Positions 1 through 8,707 of a stretch of 64,000 bases of DNA are shown here, in pieces (the stretch's first letter is position 1; each line of letters begins with the position of its first letter). This stretch comes from Mesorhizobium sp. B2-3-4 (GTDB lineage Bacteria; Pseudomonadota; Alphaproteobacteria; Rhizobiales; Rhizobiaceae), in the NCBI RefSeq assembly GCF_006442315.1, contig NZ_VFVY01000001.1:496001-560000 (forward strand), given 5' to 3'. A program made the translations under genes and the position numbers. The notes under the pieces were generated by a model. It had not been told where the DNA came from, did no database searches, and saw only the letters and a program-made list of their open reading frames with translations.

Positions 1-41
1 CTTCGGGCAGGGCTTCTCAGGTCGTCGAAGAAGGAGAGAAC

Positions 42-2021
42 ATGTCGCAACTGCTCCACCCCATCTCCCGCCGTGGTCTGCTTGCGGGAGCCGCCGCCAC
101 AGGGGCACTGATCATGCTTCATCCCTTCTCCGCCCGGGCGCAGGCCAACCAGGCGCATCTGAGGATCATGGAAACCACCGATATCCATGTGAACGTGCTG
201 CCGTATGATTACTACGCCGACAAAGCCAATGACACGATGGGCCTGTCGCGCACGGCGTCGCTGATCGACGCGGTGCGCAAGGAAGCCGTCAATTCGATGC
301 TGATCGACAATGGCGATCTTTTGCAGGGCAATCCGATAGGTGACTACATCGCCTATGAGAAGGGCCTGAAGGAAGGCGACCTGCATCCGATCATGAAAGG
401 CATGAACCTGCTCGGCTACGAGTGCTCGACGCTGGGCAACCATGAGTTCAACTACGGCCTGTCGTTCCTGGACAAGGTGCTGGCCGGCGCTAATTTTCCA
501 TTTGTCTGCGCCAACCTGATCCGTGGCACGGAGCTTGCCGCCAATCCGCGCGACGACAAGCTCTATCTCAAGCCCTATGTGATCCTGGACAAGAAGATCA
601 AGGACGGTTCAGGCTCCGAGCAGCCGATCAAGATCGGCATCATCGGTTTCGTGCCGCCGCAGATCATGGTCTGGGACCTCAAGAACCTCGAAGGCAACGT
701 CAAGACGCGCGACATCGTCGAAGCGGCCAAGGCCTGGGTGCCGCAGATGAAGGAGGAGGGCGCCGACATCGTCATCGCGCTCTCGCATTCCGGCATCGAC
801 ATCAAGCATGGCGACATGATGGAGAATGCCTCGTTCTTCGTCGCCGGCGTCGAGGGCATCGACGCGGTCTTCACCGGCCACCAGCACCTGGTTTTCCCTG
901 GGAAGAAGGATTTCCAGGCGCTCGAGGGCGTCGACACGCAGAAGGGCACGCTGCAAGGCAAGCCCGCCGTCATGGGCGGCTTCTGGGGCTCGCACATGGG
1001 CCTGATCGACCTGATGCTGGAGCGCGACGGGGCCAAGTGGAAAGTGGTTTCGGCGACCTCCGAGGCGCGCCCGATCTTCGAACGGGTCGACAACAAGAAC
1101 AAGCCGACAGTGCCTGACGACAAACGCATCATCGCCGCGCTCGAACAGGATCATGAGGCGACGCTCGCCTATGTGCGCCGTCCCGTCGGCAAGACCTCCG
1201 CGCCGCTCTATTCCTATTTCGCCTTGGTCGCGGACGATCCGTCGGTGCAGGTCGTCAGCCAGGCGCAGACCTGGTATCTCAAGGACATCTTGAAGAGCAC
1301 GCAGTGGAAGGACGTACCGCTGTTGTCGGCGGCCGCGCCCTTCAAGGCCGGCGGCCGCAATGGCGCCGACTATTATACCGACGTGCCCGCGGGCGACATA
1401 GCCATCAAAAACGTCGCCGACCTCTACCTTTATCCCAACACCGTGCGCGCGGTCGAAATCACCGGAGCTCAGGTCAAGGAATGGCTGGAAATGTCAGCCG
1501 GCATCTTCAACCGGATCGAACCGGGGAAAGCCGACCAGATCCTGATCAACACCGATTTTCCGTCCTATAATTTCGACGTTATTGACGGCGTCAGCTACAG
1601 GATAGACCTGTCGCAGCCGCCGAAATACGATGCCAAGGGCGGCATCGCCAATGCCGGTTCCAACCGCATCGTCGATCTCAAGTTCGACGGCAAACCAATT
1701 GATCCCTTGGCGAAATTCGTCGTCGCGACCAACAATTACCGGGCCGGCGGCGGCGGCAATTTTCCTGAGATCAACGCTTCCAAGATCATCTATGAGGCGC
1801 CGGACACCAACCGCGACGTCATCGTCCGCTACGTCGTCAGCCAGGGCACCATCAATCCTTCGGCCGATGCCAACTGGTCGTTCGCGCCGTTGCCGGGAAC
1901 CAGTGTCGTCTTCGAGACAGGCGTCAAGGCAAAGGACTTCATCGCCGATGTGAAGTCGCTAAAGATCGAGCCGGCGGGTGACGGCGAAGCCGGCTTTGCC
2001 AGGTACCGCATCCTTCTCTGA
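42..2021 (+). CDS. cpdB: Bifunctional 2',3'-cyclic-nucleotide 2'-phosphodiesterase / 3'-nucleotidase, Tat-exported
   Basis: Periplasmic metallophosphoesterase that hydrolyses 2',3'-cyclic nucleotides and 3'-nucleotides, releasing nucleosides and phosphate. The 659-residue length matches CpdB. The N-terminus has a twin-arginine signal (SRRGLLAG, residues 9-16, followed by a hydrophobic stretch ending in ARA near residue 33). Metal-binding motifs of the calcineurin-like domain are visible: TDIHVN (Asp47, His49), GDLLQGN, GNHEFNYG near residue 131, and GHQH. The second half carries the 5'-nucleotidase C-terminal substrate domain (YPNTVRAVEITG). A good ribosome site (aaggagag) precedes the ATG. 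It stands alone; the next gene is about 270 bases away. Family assignment is firm; the substrate range is inferred. Confidence 0.93.
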   Translation: MSQLLHPISRRGLLAGAAATGALIMLHPFSARAQANQAHLRIMETTDIHVNVLPYDYYADKANDTMGLSRTASLIDAVRKEAVNSMLIDNGDLLQGNPIGDYIAYEKGLKEGDLHPIMKGMNLLGYECSTLGNHEFNYGLSFLDKVLAGANFPFVCANLIRGTELAANPRDDKLYLKPYVILDKKIKDGSGSEQPIKIGIIGFVPPQIMVWDLKNLEGNVKTRDIVEAAKAWVPQMKEEGADIVIALSHSGIDIKHGDMMENASFFVAGVEGIDAVFTGHQHLVFPGKKDFQALEGVDTQKGTLQGKPAVMGGFWGSHMGLIDLMLERDGAKWKVVSATSEARPIFERVDNKNKPTVPDDKRIIAALEQDHEATLAYVRRPVGKTSAPLYSYFALVADDPSVQVVSQAQTWYLKDILKSTQWKDVPLLSAAAPFKAGGRNGADYYTDVPAGDIAIKNVADLYLYPNTVRAVEITGAQVKEWLEMSAGIFNRIEPGKADQILINTDFPSYNFDVIDGVSYRIDLSQPPKYDAKGGIANAGSNRIVDLKFDGKPIDPLAKFVVATNNYRAGGGGNFPEINASKIIYEAPDTNRDVIVRYVVSQGTINPSADANWSFAPLPGTSVVFETGVKAKDFIADVKSLKIEPAGDGEAGFARYRILL

Positions 2022-2287
2022 TGCGGCTGTCGAGGCCTGATGCGGTCGATCTCTGACCGCATCTCCCGTGTGGGAGATGACCTCGCCATTGATGTCGTGG
2101 CATCATCGCGGCTCCTGGTAGCCCTGCAGTCGGGCGACCAGGATTGTGACATTTCAAGCTTGTTTTGAAACTGACCGGCGGCGTGCCGCCGGCACAACGA
2201 AGCCGTGCCTGTGACGGGCGGGCCGGCCTGACGCGCCGCGTCGGAAATCCATGGGTGGGACCCTTTGGGGATCAAAGGAGCCCTTGC

Positions 2288-2941
2288 ATGACCGACAAGA
2301 TCTTTACGGGAGCAACTCTCGAAGAAGCTTTGAAGAATGACGATTTTGGCCTGTCCGGCACGGAAATGACCGGCATGGTCAAGGCATCGAAGAAGGCGGG
2401 GCATATCGCCTTCACCCGGTCCGGTTGCGAAAACTGGGTGGACATACCGGTTGGTGTCATCGAAAAGGCCGAGCAACTCGGCAAGGCGCCTTGCAAGGAC
2501 CACTGGCATCCGATCTTCAAGCTGACGCTGAAGGAACCCAAGGATGCCGAGGCAAAGGTGTTTGCCGCTTTGTTGGCCGCGGTGCCGCAAGGTGGCGGGC
2601 GTCCCCCGCAGGGCGCGGGAGCGCCTCCGATGCAGCCGCAGATGATGCCCCAGATGGGATCAGGCGCAAGTTTCAGTCGCGCGGCCGCTTCGGGTCAAGG
2701 ACGCGGTTCGCCGTCCGGCTCGACCGGTGGGCGGCCGCAGACCGCGGCGCGCATCGCCGGCGGGCTCGGTGGTTTTGGCGGCCTTGGCAATGGCGGCCTG
2801 AACGCCTGGGGCTGTTGGGAATCGGAGTGCTGCGATTGCATCCTCTGGGGCAATTGCTGGTACACGGGCGACGGACGCTGCATTCCCGAATGCCTGCAAT
2901 ATTCCTGTCAGCCCTGCGAGCGCTGCATCTGGCCCTGGTGA
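2288..2941 (+). CDS. Unrecognised protein with Gly/Pro-rich linker and Cys/Trp-rich C-terminal tail
   Basis: No family recognised; 217 residues. The start at 2288 is preferred to an in-frame upstream start because aaggag lies just before it. Three parts can be seen. Residues 1 to about 100 look like a small folded domain (LEEALKNDDFGLSGTEMTG, GVIEKAEQLGKAP). A linker rich in Pro, Gln, Met, Gly and Ser follows, ending in GGLGGFGGLGNGGLN. Residues 174-217 are a tail with ten Cys and six Trp (WGCWESECCDC at its start, CERCIWPW at its end). No signal peptide or membrane segment is evident. The tail could bind metal, form disulfides, or be the core of a modified peptide, but no modification enzyme lies nearby. 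A strong hairpin follows the stop. Confidence 0.8.
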   Translation: MTDKIFTGATLEEALKNDDFGLSGTEMTGMVKASKKAGHIAFTRSGCENWVDIPVGVIEKAEQLGKAPCKDHWHPIFKLTLKEPKDAEAKVFAALLAAVPQGGGRPPQGAGAPPMQPQMMPQMGSGASFSRAAASGQGRGSPSGSTGGRPQTAARIAGGLGGFGGLGNGGLNAWGCWESECCDCILWGNCWYTGDGRCIPECLQYSCQPCERCIWPW

Positions 2942-2960
2942 GCCGCGGCACCGACAGCCT

Positions 2961-2993
2961 GGGCCCCGCGCCGCGACAAGCGGCGCGGGGCCC
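2961..2993. terminator. Strong GC hairpin between convergent genes
   Basis: A perfect 14-bp stem (gggccccgcgccgc paired with gcggcgcggggccc) with loop gacaa lies between the convergent genes ending at 2941 and 3010. No T-tract follows on either strand, so it is a terminator-like hairpin rather than a classical intrinsic terminator. Confidence 0.6.
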
Positions 2994-3009
2994 TCCCATG
3001 ACTATGCAT

Positions 3010-3315
3010 TCAGTTGGCTGGCGTCAGCGGCAAGGCCGTCGCCGGAGCTTGCGGGCTGACTGGTAGCGTAGGCTCGAGGGAGGAGCCTGTCGGGTCGCTC
3101 GGCACGGTCAGGGGCGTCATTCCCGTGGGTGCGTGGATCTCGTGGATGGTCGAAGTCGGCGTGTCGTCGATGAGGTCGCCGGTGCCAGGTTTCATGGTCG
3201 GGCTGATGCTGACACCAAGAGGATCATTCATGACGGTGGGGGGAGACATGCGCCGCGCTTCAGCGGCGGATATGGCGGCAAGCAGAATCAGGACGGTGAC
3301 GGCGGTTCGTTTCAA
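3010..3315 (-). CDS. Small secreted Pro/Thr/Ser-rich hypothetical protein
   Basis: Function unknown; 101 residues. The N-terminus MKRTAVTVLILLAAISAAEA is a clear Sec signal peptide with an AEA cleavage site. The mature part is rich in Pro, Thr and Ser (DDTPTSTIHE, PVSPQAPATALP) and contains no Cys, so it is probably unfolded or cell-wall associated in the periplasm. The start is a TTG. Two adjacent TTG codons (3318 and 3315) follow a strong aggagg; the second has the better 5-base spacing and was chosen. It is convergent with the Cys-rich gene across a strong hairpin. The signal peptide and ribosome site support a real gene; the role is unknown. Confidence 0.7.
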   Translation of the reverse strand: MKRTAVTVLILLAAISAAEARRMSPPTVMNDPLGVSISPTMKPGTGDLIDDTPTSTIHEIHAPTGMTPLTVPSDPTGSSLEPTLPVSPQAPATALPLTPAN

Positions 3316-3452
3316 CAAAGCCTCCTATGGCCAGAGGCGCTCGGGCATTGAGGGTGTTGGGGCGCGGGCGTCGGATGCCGCGGAACGCGGGCTCCATGAT
3401 CGCGGTTTCATCACGCCGCATCAGGAAATCGCGAGCGGGCCGTTTGGGCAAT

Positions 3453-4454
3453 TCAGCTCCGTGGGGGAGCCCCCGTTCCGAAACGATCCCTGATCACCGG
3501 CATGACGAGATCCAGGGCATCGGTGGAAATACCCCCGGAATATCCGTCCGGAAGCTGTCTGATGATTTGCGGATCATCGAGCCCTTGAGAAAAATCGCCG
3601 CCTGAATACGGCCCCAGCAGATAGACGCGGGTATCGACACTCCGCATGCGATCGAGGAAGCGGTTGGGCCAACCCCACATCCATTCCGCGATGTTGACGG
3701 GTATAAGCAACGTACCTTTGTTGCAGGCATCCGGAACATAGCCGCTCCAGCCCAATGCCGCATATCGGATGATGCATTGCGTGAGTGACGCGTGGCTCAG
3801 CGTATGCATATCGGGCAGGGCCTTCTTGACCGCTGCGACCGGCCTGTCGCCGCCATAGACCGACAGATAGTCGCGCTGGGCAGGCGCCAGCGTGCCCAGC
3901 CACGCCGCCAACGCTTCGCCTTCGCCCGGATCGTTGCTCTTAACGTTGATGTTGAAGCGGCGTGTCGGGAAGTGGGCCAGCACTTCATCCAGGGATGGCA
4001 TCATGCCGATCCCCTTGCCGCGAAAGGGGAAAGTCTTGCCGCCATCGGCCGTGTAACCGTAGCCGATATCCAGCCTCTTCAGTTCAGCCATGGAATGGCT
4101 GCGCGTCTCTCCCTTGCCTTCGGTGCGGCAATCCAGGGTCCAGTCATGGAAGACCGCGAACTTGCCATCGGTCGTCGGGTGGATATCCAGCTCGAGTGCA
4201 TCCGCGCCAAGCGCGAAGGCCGCCTCCATCGAGGCGATCGTGTTTTCAAGGTAAGCATGTCGCGACGGCAGCATGCGACTGGCCGTACAGGTGTCCGGGC
4301 CAAGGTCCGTGCGGTCAAAATCCTGCGCCAGGCCGCGATGGGCCAGTACCGTGGGAATGCCGCCGGGACGGCTCGACAGCAATGAACTGTTATTGAGCCA
4401 GATGCATGCGGTGGCGAAGAGAATGCCGGTGAAGAAGATTGTCCGTTTGCGCAT
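3453..4454 (-). CDS. Glycerophosphodiester phosphodiesterase family protein, membrane-anchored or exported
   Basis: Hydrolyses glycerophosphodiesters (from phospholipid head groups) to glycerol-3-phosphate and an alcohol. GDPD TIM-barrel signatures counted from the ATG at 4454: HRG at 39-41, the metal pair E-x-D at 88-90 (ALELDIHPTTDG) and HD at 103-104. The N-terminus has a basic start and one hydrophobic segment (IFFTGILFATACIWL), so it is exported or anchored to face the periplasm. An upstream in-frame GTG at 4478 would add eight residues; the ATG is preferred because it puts the basic residues next to the hydrophobic segment. It is transcribed alone on the minus strand, downstream of cfa. 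Family is firm; substrate is inferred. Confidence 0.87.
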   Translation of the reverse strand: MRKRTIFFTGILFATACIWLNNSSLLSSRPGGIPTVLAHRGLAQDFDRTDLGPDTCTASRMLPSRHAYLENTIASMEAAFALGADALELDIHPTTDGKFAVFHDWTLDCRTEGKGETRSHSMAELKRLDIGYGYTADGGKTFPFRGKGIGMMPSLDEVLAHFPTRRFNINVKSNDPGEGEALAAWLGTLAPAQRDYLSVYGGDRPVAAVKKALPDMHTLSHASLTQCIIRYAALGWSGYVPDACNKGTLLIPVNIAEWMWGWPNRFLDRMRSVDTRVYLLGPYSGGDFSQGLDDPQIIRQLPDGYSGGISTDALDLVMPVIRDRFGTGAPPRS

Positions 4455-4582
4455 GATTCCCGCTCGCCTGTCCGGCACGGCATCCTGCTTCAGGATCGGA
4501 CTTTTTGACGACCATCGTAGGGCAATGTCGAGAACATGACCGACATTGCTTTAGGCTGAGGAAATCGTTCTGCTACGAAGGC

Positions 4583-5839
4583 TTAAGCCTTGTAGACCAC
4601 CTGGCGCACGTCGATATAGCTGGCGCGGAAGCCGGCCTCGCAATAGTGCAGGTAGAATTCCCAGAGCTTCTTGAAACGGTCGTCGAAGCCGAGCGGCATG
4701 ATCTTCTCCCACGATCCCCAGAAGCGCTGGCGCCACTCGGCGAGCGTGCGGGCATAGTCCTCGGGGAAAACCCGTTCGCGCAAATGGGCAAGGCCGTGTG
4801 CCGCGCCAAGCGATTTCAGAATGGATGGCGTCGGCAGCATGCCGCCCGGGAAGACGTAGCGCTGGATGAAATCCGGCCTGGCGCGGTAGGTATCGTATGC
4901 GGCCTCGTTGATGGTGATGATCTGCAGCCCGGCCGTGCCGCCCGGCCTCAGGCAGGCCTTCATCTTGGAGAAGAAAACCGGCCAGTATTTCTCGCCGACG
5001 GCCTCGAACATCTCGATCGAGGCGATGCGATCGTAAGTTCCCGTCTCGTCGCGATAATCCTGCAACTTGATGTCGACCTTGTCGGCGAGCCCGGCCTTGG
5101 CGATGCGCGCCTTGGCGAAGTCATGCTGTTCGCGGCTGATCGTGAGCCCGGTAACCCGGCACCCGATTTCGCGCGCCGCGAATTCGGCAAAGCCGCCCCA
5201 GCCACAGCCGATCTCCAGCACATGATCTTTTGCGCCGATGCCCGTATCCCTGGCGAGCGCCCGGTATTTGGCGGCCTGCGCGCTTTCGAGATCGTTGGCG
5301 CCATTGGCGTAAAGCGCGGAGGAATAGGTCATGCTCGGGTCGAGCCATTCCTTGTAGAAGGCATTGCCGAGATCGTAGTGCGCCGAGATGTTGCGCTTCG
5401 ACCCGGAGCGTGTGTTTTCGTTGAACCAGTGGCGGATGCGCTGGACGGTGTTGATGAGCCAGCTTGCTCCGCCGGCGACCTTTTCGCCGAAGGCGGAGTT
5501 GACCACGAACAGTTCGAGAAAACTCGTCACATCCGGGCTTTCCCAGTCGCCGTCCATATAGGATTCGGCAACGCCGATCGTGCCGCCCGAAAAGGCGCGG
5601 CCCGGCAGGCGCCAGTTCTTGAGCACGAGTTCGGCGTCCGGACCCGGCGCCTTGCCACCGACGAGAACGGCGCGGCCGTCCGGCATCCTGACCTTCAGCG
5701 ATCCGCGCGGCAGGTTCATCGCCGCCGACAGCACCATGCGCGCCTTGGCCGGCAAGCCCTTGACGATCTCGGCGAAATTGAACTCGTCGAGCCTGACCGC
5801 GTCGCCCGGCGCTACGCCATGATGTTCCCTGTGTGCCAT
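4583..5839 (-). CDS. cfa: Cyclopropane-fatty-acyl-phospholipid synthase family SAM-dependent methyltransferase
   Basis: Transfers a methylene group from S-adenosylmethionine to the double bond of unsaturated acyl chains in membrane phospholipids, making cyclopropane fatty acids, a stress adaptation. The 418-residue length fits the family. After an N-terminal domain typical of Cfa proteins comes SAHYDLGNAFYKEWLDPSM, the standard entry to the catalytic domain, then the SAM site VLEIGCGWGGFAEFAAREIG near residue 205. The substrate-side stretch YVFPGGMLPT is also present. ATG at 5839 has agggg about eight bases upstream. It is monocistronic and followed by the GDPD gene on the same strand after about 130 bases, so a lipid-related pair is possible. 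Confidence 0.92.
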   Translation of the reverse strand: MAHREHHGVAPGDAVRLDEFNFAEIVKGLPAKARMVLSAAMNLPRGSLKVRMPDGRAVLVGGKAPGPDAELVLKNWRLPGRAFSGGTIGVAESYMDGDWESPDVTSFLELFVVNSAFGEKVAGGASWLINTVQRIRHWFNENTRSGSKRNISAHYDLGNAFYKEWLDPSMTYSSALYANGANDLESAQAAKYRALARDTGIGAKDHVLEIGCGWGGFAEFAAREIGCRVTGLTISREQHDFAKARIAKAGLADKVDIKLQDYRDETGTYDRIASIEMFEAVGEKYWPVFFSKMKACLRPGGTAGLQIITINEAAYDTYRARPDFIQRYVFPGGMLPTPSILKSLGAAHGLAHLRERVFPEDYARTLAEWRQRFWGSWEKIMPLGFDDRFKKLWEFYLHYCEAGFRASYIDVRQVVYKA

Positions 5840-6174
5840 ACCATGCCCCTGGATTTCCGCGGTGCCGGCGCAATTGCCGAGCCACGGTTCTCTTGGATCA
5901 TCCGCCGAATTCGAACGCCGTTGCCTCGTCCCGCTTGCTTCAGGGTTCGGCGACGGACTGTTCGAACAGAAACGCAGCCTGCTAGCCGAAGTTTCAGCGT
6001 TTCCCGGCGAATACCTGTCACAATCTTCTACGTCACGAGGGGAACTTCAAGAGGCATGCCGAGAGCTGGACTGTGCCAAGCGGTGCCTGGCCTCCGCCGT
6101 CTTGGCGTCGGATTGGTGCGGCCCAACATCAAAAACGCTATGAGAGCCGCTGCGCTTGTGCGATAGCTTTAGTC
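5840..6174. other. Gene-free divergent intergenic region
   Basis: 335 bases between the divergent cfa and the small gene at 6175. Open frames here are short and lack ribosome sites or recognisable motifs. It must contain the cfa promoter, but no convincing -35/-10 pair could be assigned by eye. No tRNA, repeat or terminator is seen. Confidence 0.5.
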
Positions 6175-6309
6175 ATGCGTTATGTAATCGTCATTGCCGC
6201 CATCGCTTTCTTCCTGATCTGGGACGGTCTCTACAATCAGGGCCGGTACCTCGACGTCACGGTCAGGGAAGTTTCCCATGCGGTGCGCTACGTCACCGGC
6301 AAGGTCTAG
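6175..6309 (+). CDS. Small single-pass membrane protein, hypothetical
   Basis: A 44-residue protein beginning MRYVIVIAAIAFFLIWDGLY: one hydrophobic membrane segment followed by a short polar tail with several basic residues (REVSHAVRYVTGK). No catalytic motif exists. The frame is open further upstream, but the ATG at 6175 gives the natural hydrophobic N-terminus. The ribosome site is poor, so expression is uncertain. I have a vague memory of similar short proteins in Rhizobiales but cannot verify it. It lies between cfa and the Dabb gene with no overlap. Confidence 0.5.
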   Translation: MRYVIVIAAIAFFLIWDGLYNQGRYLDVTVREVSHAVRYVTGKV

Positions 6310-6468
6310 ACATTCCCTCTGGATAAGCGGCCCGCATTTCGTGCCTGATGCGCGAAATCGGATCCAGCACCATCGAGGCGCGTCGCAAGGACGCGTGGCG
6401 CCATGACCGGTTGACGCCAGGAGACCGCCGTCACAAAAGATCCCGACATTCAGATCGAGGAGGCGGGA

Positions 6469-6759
6469 TTGATCCGGCATATCGTTTTCTTCAGCGCGCG
6501 GCACAGGCAAGATGTTGAAGCAGTGCGCACCGGGCTGCTGGCGCTCGGCGGCATTCCTCATTCCAGCCTCTTCGAGGTCACGTTGAACACCAAGGTGGAC
6601 CCGCTGTCGGATGAAGTCGATGTCGTCGTCTACGCCGAATTCGCCGATGACGCGGCGCTGGCCGCCTACAAGGCGCACCCTCTCTATGCGCAGACCACCA
6701 GCAAGGTCAAACCATTGCGCGAGCTGCGTTATTCCGCCGATGTCGTGGCCGGCGGCTGA
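6469..6759 (+). CDS. Dabb (stress-responsive alpha/beta barrel) domain protein
   Basis: 96-residue single-domain ferredoxin-like alpha/beta barrel protein, usually a dimer in the cytoplasm; family members are linked to stress or to small hydrophobic ligands. Signatures: IRHIVFFSAR at the start, the central VDVVVYAEFADDAALAAYKA and the HPLY element. The start is TTG with gaggaggcggga directly upstream, which fixes the start. The 3' end overlaps the convergent GT2 gene by 31 bases. The biochemical role is not known from sequence. Confidence 0.85.
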   Translation: MIRHIVFFSARHRQDVEAVRTGLLALGGIPHSSLFEVTLNTKVDPLSDEVDVVVYAEFADDAALAAYKAHPLYAQTTSKVKPLRELRYSADVVAGG

Positions 6760-7697
6760 TCCAGCGCCTGCTCCAGGAGGTGCCGCTCGCGGCGCCCCAC
6801 GAAATAGCCCGGCAAAACGTGAAAACCGCCGGGCAGGTTGTCGGCCTTTCGCCACGCCCTCAATTCGGCCAGCGCGACGCCGAAATGGCCTTGCGCCACC
6901 GCTTTCAGCGTACCGCGCACGGTGAGATAGCTGAGGATCGACCCATAGCCGGCTGACCGATAGTCGGGACAGCGGCCGACGAAGTCGTCCAGCCCCTTTA
7001 TATAGCCCGAATGGGTGCGCGAGATCGAATTCGTCGATCGGTATTTGTGGACGTCGGTGGCGGAGCCGAAGGCGATGCGATGCTGCCTGGCCAGCCGCAG
7101 CAGCAACTCCCGATCCTGATGACGGCGCAGATTCGCGTCGTAACCACCGACCGCATCGAAGGCCGCGCGGCGAACCGTGAGCGTCGAATTGGTCAGCGGC
7201 ACGCAATGGCAAAGCAAAAGCTGGCGTAGCTTTTCGCCATCGGGAGTGACCAGCGGCAATCGATGTATGCGTTCGCCGTTGCCGGAAATGTCGCTGAAAC
7301 CATCGATGCTGCAGGCGATTTCGGGGTTCTCGTCGAAGAAGGCGATCAGCCTGTCCAATCGGCCCGGGAGGAAGGCGTCGTCCGAATCGAGAAACGCGAT
7401 GAGCGGCGCGCTGGACAGCGCCGCGCCTTCGTTGCGCGCCTGATTGGCGCCAGCCGGCACCGGCAAGCGGCGCCATTTCAGGCGCGCATCGTCGAGCGAG
7501 GCGAGATAGCTGTCGGTGCCATCGTTCGATCCGTCGTCTATGACCGCGAGCTCTATGTCCGTTCGCCGGCTGCAAAGGATCGACGCCAGCGCGCGCGGCA
7601 GGCTTTCGCGGCGGTTCCTGGAAGGGATGACCACCGCCAGGCGAGGCATGGCGACGACGTCCGTTTCGGCCTGAAGCGTTTTCGACGCCATTGTCAT
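6729..7697 (-). CDS. Glycosyltransferase family 2
   Basis: Transfers a sugar from a nucleotide-sugar to a growing glycan. The GT-A fold signatures are visible: VVIPSRNRRESL near residue 22, AVIDDGSNDGTDSYL and the DxD-type FLDSDDAFLPGR. There is no long membrane segment, so it is probably cytosolic or peripheral. 322 residues. Its ATG overlaps the stop of the upstream acyltransferase gene (ATGA at 7694-7697), so the two are probably translationally coupled. A downstream ATG at 7691 is possible. It is the last gene of a four-gene minus-strand cluster (10954 to 6729). The sugar and acceptor are unknown. Confidence 0.88.
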   Translation of the reverse strand: MTMASKTLQAETDVVAMPRLAVVIPSRNRRESLPRALASILCSRRTDIELAVIDDGSNDGTDSYLASLDDARLKWRRLPVPAGANQARNEGAALSSAPLIAFLDSDDAFLPGRLDRLIAFFDENPEIACSIDGFSDISGNGERIHRLPLVTPDGEKLRQLLLCHCVPLTNSTLTVRRAAFDAVGGYDANLRRHQDRELLLRLARQHRIAFGSATDVHKYRSTNSISRTHSGYIKGLDDFVGRCPDYRSAGYGSILSYLTVRGTLKAVAQGHFGVALAELRAWRKADNLPGGFHVLPGYFVGRRERHLLEQALDQPPATTSAE

Positions 7698-8707
7698 GGC
7701 CGGAACTCGTGCATGGCGGTGCGGACGCAGCCGAATTGCGCCTTGAAGGGTTCATCGCCGATGGTGAAGTCGAATGCCTTGCCGCCCTCGGCGGCCCAGG
7801 CCGCCATCACCTGGTCGAGTGCCACTCGACCTGGAGAAAAGCGGGCATGAGAAGCGTAGTCGCAGGCCAGCAGGATGTAGCGGAAGCAGTCGCTGTCGAC
7901 CAGGCCGAAGACAAAGGCGATCGGATCATCCTTCGAGGCGAGGCGATAGGTCCTGGCAAGGCCCGAGCACGCGCCGTTGGTGGCGACCTCGATGTAGAAT
8001 TCGAGGCCGTGCTTCGTCTGCAGCGGATCGTCGGGAAAACGGCCGGCGCGAAAATCGCGCGCTGTCAGCAAGGCTTGCCGCGCCTCGTGCGGCTTGAGCA
8101 ATTCCAGCCGGAGCCTGCCTGCCTCGGCGAGCTTGCGTGCCTTGCGGTCGAGCTCAGCCGCGCGACGGGACCCAAGATTGGATCCACGCCATACGGCGTA
8201 GGGATGGCCGTAGCGCACGGCATGTGCTCCGAAGCCCATGGTCGCGGGTTCGGCATCGAGCAATGACCGCCATTGCTGCAGATGGGCGTGATGAACAGGT
8301 CCGATTCTCAAGCCCGCGTCGGGGTCAAGGGCATCGCGAAAATGCCGTCTGGTCCGGGCGCCGATCGTCACGCCCTTGGCCACGATCGGGCAGACATAGT
8401 CGGTGACGCCCAGAAATGCATATTCGATCAACCCCGCTCCGCCGCCACTCTTGCGCTTAACCAAGGGAACCAGCAACTGGAGCTTTCCATCACTGTCCCT
8501 GCCGGTGACCACCAGCGGCTCGGCGTCAAGGGCGGCCGCAAGGTGTCGATAGAAAGCGGCGAGCCAGTCGGGATGCTGGAAGGCCGATGCCGACGCGTTG
8601 CGATAGAGCCGCCGATATTCCTCGCCGCTGAAGTCAAAACCATCGGCGACCTCGATAATGAGAGGCCGATCGTCGATCGGATGTTGCGGGGCGGCGAGGT
8701 CAAGCAC
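7694..8707 (-). CDS. GNAT/FemAB-like acyltransferase (CelD/BioF2-like)
   Basis: A 337-residue protein resembling the Acetyltransf_6 (BioF2-like, CelD-like) group, which transfers acyl or aminoacyl groups in polysaccharide and envelope pathways. Supporting stretches: SAFQHPDWLAAFYRHLA near the start, the middle RRAAELDRKARKLAEAG, and the C-terminal ALDQVMAAWAAEGGKAFDF with TIGDEPFKAQFG, the usual end of this family. Start is GTG at 8707, overlapping the upstream ATP-grasp stop by 8 bases; the next gene starts on its stop codon. In this position, between an ATP-grasp gene and glycosyltransferases, it probably decorates a glycan. Donor and acceptor are not visible from sequence. Confidence 0.8.
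   Translation of the reverse strand: MLDLAAPQHPIDDRPLIIEVADGFDFSGEEYRRLYRNASASAFQHPDWLAAFYRHLAAALDAEPLVVTGRDSDGKLQLLVPLVKRKSGGGAGLIEYAFLGVTDYVCPIVAKGVTIGARTRRHFRDALDPDAGLRIGPVHHAHLQQWRSLLDAEPATMGFGAHAVRYGHPYAVWRGSNLGSRRAAELDRKARKLAEAGRLRLELLKPHEARQALLTARDFRAGRFPDDPLQTKHGLEFYIEVATNGACSGLARTYRLASKDDPIAFVFGLVDSDCFRYILLACDYASHARFSPGRVALDQVMAAWAAEGGKAFDFTIGDEPFKAQFGCVRTAMHEFRP

Noticed and set aside
2165..2287. An upstream extension of the Cys-rich protein
   Set aside because: The extra 41 codons lack a ribosome site, while the ATG at 2288 has a clear one; a GC hairpin at about 2174-2191 lies inside the extension.
4505..6166. A 553-codon plus-strand frame over cfa
   Set aside because: Antisense to the Cfa catalytic domain, with no recognised domain.
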